DNA of 5,222 bases from Acidobacteriota bacterium. GTDB lineage: Bacteria > Acidobacteriota > Terriglobia > 20CM-2-55-15. Below, in pieces: positions 1 to 5,222 of the stretch. The position numbers were made by a program, and so were the translations under genes. The number at the start of each line of letters is the position of its first letter. Within the stretch, counting starts at the first letter, position 1. The stretch spans positions 16,539 through 21,760 of the forward strand of contig QHXA01000057.1 of NCBI GenBank assembly GCA_003222755.1. The letters are read 5' to 3'. The notes below the pieces were generated by a model, which saw nothing but the letters and a program-made list of their open reading frames with translations, searched no databases and had not been told where the DNA came from.

Positions 1-1389
1 TACCATTCCATGGTGCGACTGAATGGCGGCGACCATGGCCTCGAAGTACACGCACAGACATTCGACCACCATCTCAGGGGAGGCGTTCTCGGCCCATGTG
101 GTGAAATTCTTAATGTCGGCAAAGAGCACGGCAATGTGCTTGCGTTCGCCTACCAGCGAGAGGCCGGACGGATCGCGCAGAATGCGCTCGATCACATTGT
201 CGTTGACATAGCTTTTGAACACGGCGCGTAGATACCGTTTTTCTCGGCCCTCGAGCAGGTAGTTCGCTGTTTCAGTGAGACCAAACGCAATGATGCCGGC
301 GGCCATAGGCGGTATCAGTGGCATCCAGGTGTCTCGAGCGAATGTCCAGTACATCGCCAGATAGGCAAATACCAAAAGGGCAGCCGTGGTGAGTGATCCT
401 GCCGCAACCGGATCCAGAAAGCCGCACGCCGCGATTGCGATCGCAGCCGTTAGCGCCGTGGCCACGATCAACTGCGTTGTGGTCACCGGCCGAATTTGAC
501 GGCCGTCGAGAATCGTTGAGATCGTATTGGCGTGAATTTCTATCCCGGGTGTGCGGCGCGTGGCGCCAGGGACGCCAGTCGCCCAGTAGTAGAAGGGAGT
601 TGAATGCAGATCTTCTTCTCCTTCACGTCCGACACGGCCGACCAGGACGATGCGTCCACGGAACTGGTTGCGAAGAAATGCGGCATCGCGGCGATTTCCG
701 GCATCAAGCACACTCGCGAAAGAAACGCGCGGAAATCCAGCCGGAGATCGGTAATTGATAAGCGGTATCTGTTCGGGTTGAGCGCGCGCCGGCGCCTTCA
801 CCTTTTGTTCGAAAGCGCGAACGGCCGCCAATGCAAAGGACGGTTGAGTCTCGTCATCGAAGAGTTGCTGTCGCCGCACGAAATCATCCCGATCCGTCGT
901 CAGATTTATAAACCCAAACGCGTGGCCTAAAGCTAGCGCGGGGAGGCGGATTGCATCGGGCGGCTGCTCGACGCCGTTCTCGCGAACCTCGTAAGCTAAA
1001 ACGACCGGCACGCCTGAATCCGCTGCGTGGAGCAGCGCCTGGCTCAGTTGCTGCTGTCCTTCAATGTCCAGTTGGGCGACATCGGCGAAGATGAAATCGA
1101 CTGCAATAGCCGCGGCTTCGGCATCGGTGAGCGTTTCAACCAGCCGCGCGAAATGACGATGCCAGATTTTCAACGGCGTTGAAATCTGCTTCAGCGAGTC
1201 TTCATCTATCGCGATGATCGTAACCGGCGCTTGGCTGGCCGCCGGAATCGCGCCGCGCAGCCGGAATCGAAGATCGTAGAGACGGAGCTCGAGCTGGTTG
1301 CCCAGATTCGATTCTCCGACTAGATACGCTGCCGCCGTCGTAGCGATCAATAATGAACTGTAAATGAGAGCTCGGCGGCTTCTGGTCAT
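1..1389 (-). CDS. CHASE2-domain sensor adenylate/guanylate cyclase, C-terminus cut by window edge
   Basis: The frame is open for 463 codons from ATG 1387-1389 to base 1, with no stop. Residues about 8-23 form a hydrophobic N-terminal anchor. Residues about 30-298 are an extracytoplasmic CHASE2 sensor: LRLYDLRFRLRG (37-48), VTIIAIDEDSL (56-66), AVDFIFAD (96-103), FRGRIVLVG (243-251) and TPGIEIHANTI (281-291). Three membrane segments follow at about 304-323, 328-347 and 355-374. Next comes the usual linker, FKSYVNDNVIERIL (391-404), and then a class III nucleotide cyclase domain from about 415. Its GERKHIAVLFADIKNFT stretch carries the first metal-binding aspartate, D425. The second aspartate, the base-selecting residues and the transition-state residues lie beyond the edge, so cAMP versus cGMP and catalytic competence cannot be judged. 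By family knowledge, an outside signal sensed by CHASE2 controls cyclic nucleotide synthesis in the cytoplasm. The gene follows the NHL gene by 11 bases. Confidence 0.93.
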   Translation of the reverse strand, partial: MTRSRRALIYSSLLIATTAAAYLVGESNLGNQLELRLYDLRFRLRGAIPAASQAPVTIIAIDEDSLKQISTPLKIWHRHFARLVETLTDAEAAAIAVDFIFADVAQLDIEGQQQLSQALLHAADSGVPVVLAYEVRENGVEQPPDAIRLPALALGHAFGFINLTTDRDDFVRRQQLFDDETQPSFALAAVRAFEQKVKAPARAQPEQIPLINYRSPAGFPRVSFASVLDAGNRRDAAFLRNQFRGRIVLVGRVGREGEEDLHSTPFYYWATGVPGATRRTPGIEIHANTISTILDGRQIRPVTTTQLIVATALTAAIAIAACGFLDPVAAGSLTTAALLVFAYLAMYWTFARDTWMPLIPPMAAGIIAFGLTETANYLLEGREKRYLRAVFKSYVNDNVIERILRDPSGLSLVGERKHIAVLFADIKNFTTWAENASPEMVVECLCVYFEAMVAAIQSHHGMV

Positions 1390-1400
1390 CTCGATTGCGG
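1390..1400 (-). promoter_or_regulatory. 11-base spacer joining the NHL and cyclase genes, probable translational coupling
   Basis: The TAG stop of the NHL gene is followed by only CCGCAATCGAG before the ATG of the cyclase gene. No good Shine-Dalgarno sequence is visible: the only purine run, GAG, touches the start codon, which is too close. There is no room for a promoter or a terminator hairpin. I infer that both genes share a transcript and that the cyclase start is used by ribosomes finishing the NHL gene. No alternative upstream start exists in this frame close by. Confidence 0.5.
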
Positions 1401-4400
1401 CTACGGAATTGGGCCGCGAACGGCTCGGATTCGGCTTCCCCAACCTTCGACGATATACAGGTTCCCGGCAGCGTCGGACAGCGTGGCGGTTGGGCCATCC
1501 AAACCGGTTTGAGTCGCTGGATAATTGTCGAGAACGTCCTCATCGGCGCCGGCCACGGTCGTAATTACACCAGTCCTCAAATTGACGCGCCGAATCCGGT
1601 CATTGCCGAAGTCCGCAATCCAGAGCAATCCATTGGCGTCAACTCGCACGCCTTTAGGCGTATCCAGCGAAGCGGCAGTGGCCTGTCCTCCGTCTCCGGC
1701 AAAATCGGCTTTACCGTTTCCCGCGATTGTTCTGATGATTCCGGTCGACGGGTTCACAACTCGGATTCGGTCATTCCACGTATCGGCAATGTAGAGGTTT
1801 CCGCTGTCATCCACGTCAACGGCTTCGGGATACCAGAGCGAGGCACGGGTTGCCGGGCCGCCGTCGCCTTCGAAGCCCGTAGACCCGTTTCCTGCCACCG
1901 TCGTTATGGCGCCAGATATTGCATCGATACGACGGATCCGGTGGTTATCAGTATCCGCCACAAACACATTGCCGGCGGAATCCACGGCAAGTCCCTCAGG
2001 AGAGTTCAGCTCTGCCTTTATCGCGGGGCCGCCATCACCGCTGAAGCCACTGACGCCCGTGCCGGCAATGGTTGTAACGATTCCGTTACGGCTGATTTTC
2101 CGGACACGATAATTCCAGGAGTCGGCAATGAAGACATTGCCCGATCGATCGACAACAATGCCGTGAGGATTAAAGAACTTCGCTTGCGTGGCTGGTCCGT
2201 TATCTCCAAGATCGAGATCTCCCGTAGGAATTAATTCGGTACCCGCGAAGGTCGAGATGATTCCGGTTGTACGATCGATCTTTCGGATGCGCTGATCCAG
2301 GGACTCCGTAAACAGAAAGTTCCCGTCTGCATCGAACGCCATGTGGAAAGGACCGCGCAGGTTTGCTAGAGCTGCCGGCCCGCTGTCGCCGCCGTGGCTT
2401 GGATCGGCCGTTCCGGCAATGGTCGTAATGATGCCTGTTGTCGCGGATATTTTGCGCACACGATCGTTATCGGAATCGCTGAAGATCACATTGCCGGCCG
2501 CATCCACGGCAATACTCCAGGGGTGTGCCAGCCGCGCTTGCCGGGCGGGCCCGCCATCGCCACTGAATCCGGATTCTCCTGTGCCGGCAACGGTCGTAAG
2601 CGCTCCAGTCCCATCCACGCGCCGTATGCGCTCGAAAGCATTGTCGGTGATCCAGAGATTGCCATCGTTATCGACAGCAACCCCATAGGGTCCTATCGAT
2701 ACTTTCGTGGCAGGACCGCTATCAATCTCAAAGTCTAATGTCCCGGAACCGGCAACCGTAGTGATGATCCGGCTTCGCGCATCCACTTTTCGAACCCGGA
2801 AATTTCCCTGATCGGCAATGTACAGATTGCCCTGGCGGTCAACGGCAATTCCACGCGGCGAATCTAACGCAGCCGATGTGGCCGGTCCATTATCTCCGGA
2901 GTAACTGGTGATGCCGTTACCCGCTACCGTGGTGATAATCCCGGTCGCCAGCGACACCATACGGATGCGATCGTCCCCGAAGTCGCTAATGAAAAGGTGG
3001 CCCGACCCATCGAGTGCGAGCCCGATAGGCAGATTGAGCTCAGCGTCTGTTGCTGGGCCATTATCTGCCGCGCTGGCCGGTAGGTACCCGCCTCCAGCGA
3101 CAGCCGACACCAGACCCGTTTCTGCGGATAGCTTGAATACCCCGTCTCCACTGATGAAATACACGTTGCCTTGGGCATCGGCAACAACGTCAAAAGGTTT
3201 ATATAGATAGGCCTCGTTGCCGAGCACGCCGTCCTCGGTAAATCCAATCAACCCCCTGCCTGCAACGGTTGTAATCACACCTGTCTGCGAAGAGACTCTT
3301 CGAATCGTGTTGTTGACCCAGTCCGCAATAAACACGTTTCCGGCTGTGTCCACGGCCACGCCCCTGGGCTTGGCCAAATACGCCGTTGTTCCCACTTGCC
3401 CATCACCAGAGAAAGTCGTGCCTCCTGCGAATGTGGTGATGTAACCGGCAGGCAGCGATTGTAGAGATTGGGGAGTGATTTCAAACAGCCCTTGGGCAAT
3501 GCCTCCGCGATTGAGAAGGGTAATTGTTGTGCGGCCGCTGCGCACAGCGCCTACGGTGAATCGTATCGTCTGAGTATCATCGGGGTAGACGTCCGGAGCG
3601 GCATCGCCATGGATGAAGAGAAGCGTGTCCGGTGAGAAATTGCGCCCCTTCACAGTAACTAGTGTCCCGCCGAGATTGCTTACGCGAGTCGGCGTCACGC
3701 TTGTAATCACCGGCTCGCCGTAACTGACCTCGCGCGAACCGCGGTCACTGTCGGTAACAACCACCGTGCCTTCGACATTCACCAAGCCACGCGGCGACGT
3801 GAACGTCTTGGGCTGCACGGCATCGACGATCTCTCCGTTTTGCAAGATGGCGCGGACTCTTTTGCTCGCGGGTTCCGTTACGAAGATGTTGCCTGAGCCA
3901 TCCGTGCTAACTCCCGATGGGCCGGTAAACCGGGCGGCGGCTTTATCGGAAGTGCTCAGGTTGAAGACTGCGCGTTCGGATAAAGACATCATTCCTCGCA
4001 TGATGGTCATAGCCGATGTCTGGGCCTGAATCGTCGAGACATTTCCATTCTCATCGACTCGGCGTATGAAACCGTTGCCCGTGTCCGCTACAACCATCTG
4101 GACCGGCCGCGGCCCCTTGTTACTCGACCGGCGCTCTGCTTGTGCGACGTCCGATTCATATTCGAACGCGATGCCTGTGGGCGAATTGAACAGGGCGGCG
4201 CTGCCTTGGCCATCCGCGTAACCGGGTACTCCGGGCCGCCCTGCCACGGTGGTTACCGTGTTCCGAATAAGGTCGATCTTTCGTATGGTGTTGTTGCCCG
4301 TATCGACCACCCACAAATTGCCGCGATCGTCAAATGCGACCCCCTGAGGATTATTGAAAGCCGCGCTGGCGACAGAGCCATCGGCGCTGTCCTTCGCTCC

Positions 4401-5222
4401 CGTTCCAGCCAAGGTAGTGACGCGCCCATCGGTGCCTGAGGTAACGCGGCGGATCACATTATTTTGAGAATCGCTGACATAAAGGCTCCCTTCAAATTGG
4501 TTGAATGCGAGAAAGGACGGATTTCGAAACTGCGATTCCAGGCGCACATCGTTCTTCAAACCTGCCGTACTTTGTTTTCCTGCATACACCGCTGGAGCCG
4601 CGCCGATGTTCTGCGTCAGCAGGACCGTATGATCATCGGTCGACGACAAATAGAGCCGGCCAGCCAAATCTCGAACAATGCCGGTCGTTGTGCGGTATCC
4701 GGGAGCTCCCGACGCAACCTTCGTCACCGTAATTGTGGCGTTCATCACCATCCCGCGCGCCGAAACCGTCAGTGTTGAGAAACCGGCTGCGATGCCTTTG
4801 ACCTGACTGCCCGAGGCAGTGGCGATCGATGTGTCCAAAGCGGCAAATATTGGATCGAAATCGTCACGGATTCTTCCGGCCGTATCCAGCGCCTGAACGG
4901 GAATCGGGACGGTTCCTCCCTCATTAACGGCAACTTCCGATGTCGGCTGGCCGGATGAATCGGCCATATACATGAATGCCATCTTCGCGGTGTTCCCCGG
5001 CAGGAATCGCCGGCCGGCGCCCGATCCCAATTGGTACGAGAAGCTGCTTCCGGTTTGCTCTTCCATAAGAACCGCGAGGCTCGTTCCATCGTCTACATAA
5101 AAGTTCAGGTGGCCGCTTGCCGTTGTGCCGGGATTGAGCGTGATAATTCGCGTGGAGAATCCGCCACCGATGGCGATCTGCGGCAACACCACGGGTTGCG
5201 AACTGGGTGGCTGCGTGAGATC
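1401..5222 (-). CDS. Giant modular NHL beta-propeller protein with Ig-like and IPT/TIG domains, N-terminus cut by window edge
   Basis: The frame is open for 1273 residues from the edge to a TAG at 1401-1403. The GTG at 5190-5192 is probably not the start. The frame continues upstream of it as DLTQPPSSQP, and the GTG falls inside a domain. Numbering from that GTG, the order is: a beta-rich domain (about 1-78), a BIG_2-like Ig domain (84-157), six NHL-type units (165-493), an IPT/TIG domain (494-572) and twelve NHL units (592-1263). NHL repeats form beta-propeller blades that bind proteins, glycans or other ligands. IPT and Ig-like domains are common spacers in extracellular proteins. I infer a secreted or surface-anchored binding protein; no catalytic motif is visible. 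The C-terminus ends directly after the last blade (RIRAVRGPIP), with no LPXTG, PEP-CTERM or other sorting signal, so any anchor would have to be N-terminal. Ligand unknown. Confidence 0.92.
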   Translation of the reverse strand, partial: DLTQPPSSQPVVLPQIAIGGGFSTRIITLNPGTTASGHLNFYVDDGTSLAVLMEEQTGSSFSYQLGSGAGRRFLPGNTAKMAFMYMADSSGQPTSEVAVNEGGTVPIPVQALDTAGRIRDDFDPIFAALDTSIATASGSQVKGIAAGFSTLTVSARGMVMNATITVTKVASGAPGYRTTTGIVRDLAGRLYLSSTDDHTVLLTQNIGAAPAVYAGKQSTAGLKNDVRLESQFRNPSFLAFNQFEGSLYVSDSQNNVIRRVTSGTDGRVTTLAGTGAKDSADGSVASAAFNNPQGVAFDDRGNLWVVDTGNNTIRKIDLIRNTVTTVAGRPGVPGYADGQGSAALFNSPTGIAFEYESDVAQAERRSSNKGPRPVQMVVADTGNGFIRRVDENGNVSTIQAQTSAMTIMRGMMSLSERAVFNLSTSDKAAARFTGPSGVSTDGSGNIFVTEPASKRVRAILQNGEIVDAVQPKTFTSPRGLVNVEGTVVVTDSDRGSREVSYGEPVITSVTPTRVSNLGGTLVTVKGRNFSPDTLLFIHGDAAPDVYPDDTQTIRFTVGAVRSGRTTITLLNRGGIAQGLFEITPQSLQSLPAGYITTFAGGTTFSGDGQVGTTAYLAKPRGVAVDTAGNVFIADWVNNTIRRVSSQTGVITTVAGRGLIGFTEDGVLGNEAYLYKPFDVVADAQGNVYFISGDGVFKLSAETGLVSAVAGGGYLPASAADNGPATDAELNLPIGLALDGSGHLFISDFGDDRIRMVSLATGIITTVAGNGITSYSGDNGPATSAALDSPRGIAVDRQGNLYIADQGNFRVRKVDARSRIITTVAGSGTLDFEIDSGPATKVSIGPYGVAVDNDGNLWITDNAFERIRRVDGTGALTTVAGTGESGFSGDGGPARQARLAHPWSIAVDAAGNVIFSDSDNDRVRKISATTGIITTIAGTADPSHGGDSGPAALANLRGPFHMAFDADGNFLFTESLDQRIRKIDRTTGIISTFAGTELIPTGDLDLGDNGPATQAKFFNPHGIVVDRSGNVFIADSWNYRVRKISRNGIVTTIAGTGVSGFSGDGGPAIKAELNSPEGLAVDSAGNVFVADTDNHRIRRIDAISGAITTVAGNGSTGFEGDGGPATRASLWYPEAVDVDDSGNLYIADTWNDRIRVVNPSTGIIRTIAGNGKADFAGDGGQATAASLDTPKGVRVDANGLLWIADFGNDRIRRVNLRTGVITTVAGADEDVLDNYPATQTGLDGPTATLSDAAGNLYIVEGWGSRIRAVRGPIP
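1404..3446 (-). repeat. Second NHL array, twelve units of about 57 residues (about 171 bp)
   Basis: Twelve tandem units follow the pattern GDGGPAT-x-A-x-L-x-x-P-x-G-[IV]-AVD-x-x-GN-[LV]-[YF]-IAD-x-x-N-x-RIRR[VI]-x(4)-TG-IITTVAG-x-G. Unit boundaries lie near 3419, 3251, 3086, 2912, 2741, 2576, 2405, 2234, 2054, 1883, 1712 and 1541 (high ends). Lengths are 55-60 residues, except the last at 46, which lacks its closing ITTVAG strand. A spare ITTFAGG strand precedes unit 1 (3420-3440). Unit 2 is the most degenerate: it has DGVFKLS where the others read NxRIRRV. The units are well diverged at DNA level, so this is an old protein repeat and not a recent tandem duplication. By family knowledge each unit is one propeller blade. 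Confidence 0.9.
3477..3713 (-). other. Domain: IPT/TIG Ig-like domain between the two NHL arrays
   Basis: Residues about 494-572 begin with PVITSVTPTRVSNLGGTLVT and continue with VKGRNFSPDTLLFIHG. They close with VGAVRSGRTTITLLNRGG and FEI. The opening 'P.ITSV.P…GGT.V.V.G.NF' is the standard IPT/TIG signature, an immunoglobulin-like fold shared by transcription factors, plexins and many bacterial extracellular proteins. Here it separates two propeller arrays of different loop type and most likely acts as a rigid hinge between them. Confidence 0.88.
3714..4700 (-). repeat. First NHL-type array, six units (one predicted six-bladed propeller)
   Basis: Six degenerate units can be aligned. They begin at about residues 165, 208, 266, 321, 392 and 460, numbered from the GTG at 5192. 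Units 2 and 3 are clear NHL repeats (NNVIRRV…VTTLAGTG; GVAFDDRGNLWVVDTGNNTIRKI…VTTVAGRP). Unit 1 has lost its arginine motif. Unit 4 carries a charged insertion. Units 5 and 6 are long or short and weakly conserved. Inter-blade loops are of the 'ADGxxxSAAxFxxP' kind (SADGSVASAAFNNP, YADGQGSAALFNSP), unlike the second array. Six blades is a normal NHL propeller size. The blade count is by eye. Confidence 0.75.
4722..4943 (-). other. Domain: bacterial Ig-like (BIG_2-type) domain
   Basis: Residues about 84-157 carry the usual signs of a BIG_2-type fold. There is an opening strand with VNEGGTVPIPVQALDTAG, the motif LDTSIATAS in the middle, then VKGIAAGFSTLTVSA and a closing NATITVTKV strand. Such domains are structural spacers or adhesion modules in bacterial surface proteins. 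It sits directly before the first propeller and probably holds it away from the cell surface. The assignment rests on motif pattern only. Confidence 0.7.
4959..5222 (-). other. Domain: N-terminal beta-rich domain of the NHL protein (partial)
   Basis: This stretch encodes LPQIAIGGGFSTRIITLNPG followed by GHLNFYVDDG and a SSFSYQLGSGAGRRF segment. The pattern is an alternating hydrophobic beta-sandwich. From memory, similar segments ('FPQxAxGGGYxTxxxLxNP…GxxxFxxxxG…PxxGxxxF') recur in large secreted Acidobacteria proteins beside NHL, Ig-like and IPT domains. I know of no named function. The proline/serine-rich run QPPSSQP just before it looks like an inter-domain linker, which suggests at least one more module, and the signal peptide, beyond the window. 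Confidence 0.6.

Noticed and set aside
10..930. Plus-strand open frames at 10-231, 393-758 and 604-930
   Set aside because: They are antisense to an uninterrupted minus-strand frame with clear CHASE2 and cyclase motifs. Their products are low-complexity and arginine/serine-rich, without a recognisable domain.
1202..1543. Minus-strand frame of 113 codons spanning the junction of the two genes
   Set aside because: It overlaps the end of the NHL gene and the start of the cyclase in another frame. The translation is rich in R, S and P with no domain, so it is a shadow frame.
1395..2234. Plus-strand open frame of 279 codons, and other plus-strand frames across 1364-5000
   Set aside because: They lie antisense to the NHL array and their translations show no domain. 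The repeated codon pattern of the array keeps opposite-strand frames free of stops, while the minus-strand frame gives continuous NHL, IPT and Ig-like motifs.
1404..3446. CRISPR array or DNA satellite, suggested by the regular period of about 171 bases
   Set aside because: The period is that of the 57-residue NHL unit. Only short words are shared between units at DNA level (around the codons for TTVAG), there are no identical direct repeats, and the reading frame is continuous.
3714..4700. LDL-receptor YWTD-type or Kelch-type propeller
   Set aside because: No YWTD or Kelch GG…Y…W motifs are present. The GVAFDxxGNLWVxDTGNNTIRKI pattern is that of NHL repeats.
5190..5192. GTG as the true start of the NHL protein
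   Set aside because: The frame is open upstream to the window edge. The GTG lies within the VVLPQIAIGGG domain start, no ribosome site precedes it, and no signal peptide follows it.

Overview
The window holds two long, co-oriented minus-strand genes and almost nothing else. Both run off the window edges. Reading the minus strand, the first gene enters at base 5222, already open. It encodes a very large modular protein of at least 1273 residues: an N-terminal beta-rich domain, a bacterial Ig-like (BIG_2-type) domain, six NHL-type beta-propeller repeats, an IPT/TIG domain, and twelve more NHL repeats. It stops at 1401-1403. Eleven bases later a second gene starts at 1389 and runs off at base 1. 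It is a CHASE2-domain membrane receptor with three further membrane segments, joined to a class III adenylate/guanylate cyclase domain that is cut off shortly after its first metal-binding aspartate.

The likely source is an acidobacterium, of the Solibacter/Bryobacter kind. This is inferred from family knowledge, not from a search. NHL repeats of the 'GIITTVAGxGxxGFSGDGGPA' type, an N-terminal domain of the 'LPQIAxGGGFxTxIxxLNPG' type, and CHASE2-cyclases are all abundant in that phylum. Base composition, judged by eye, is moderately GC-rich and the same over both genes, so nothing suggests recent transfer of either.

Layout on the minus strand: 5222-4959, N-terminal domain (gene start lies outside the window); 4943-4722, Ig-like domain; 4700-3714, first NHL array (six units, 'ADGxGSAAxF' loop type); 3713-3477, IPT/TIG domain; 3446-1404, second NHL array (twelve units of about 57 residues, 'GDGGPAT' loop type); 1401-1403, stop; 1390-1400, spacer; 1389-1, CHASE2-cyclase.

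How the genes may work together is inference. The NHL protein looks built for the outside of the cell, although its signal peptide is not in view. The CHASE2 domain is an extracytoplasmic sensor that controls a cytoplasmic cyclase. The close spacing suggests one transcript and perhaps a ligand-binding or scaffold protein paired with its receptor. No RNA gene, mobile element, CRISPR array, convincing promoter or terminator was seen.
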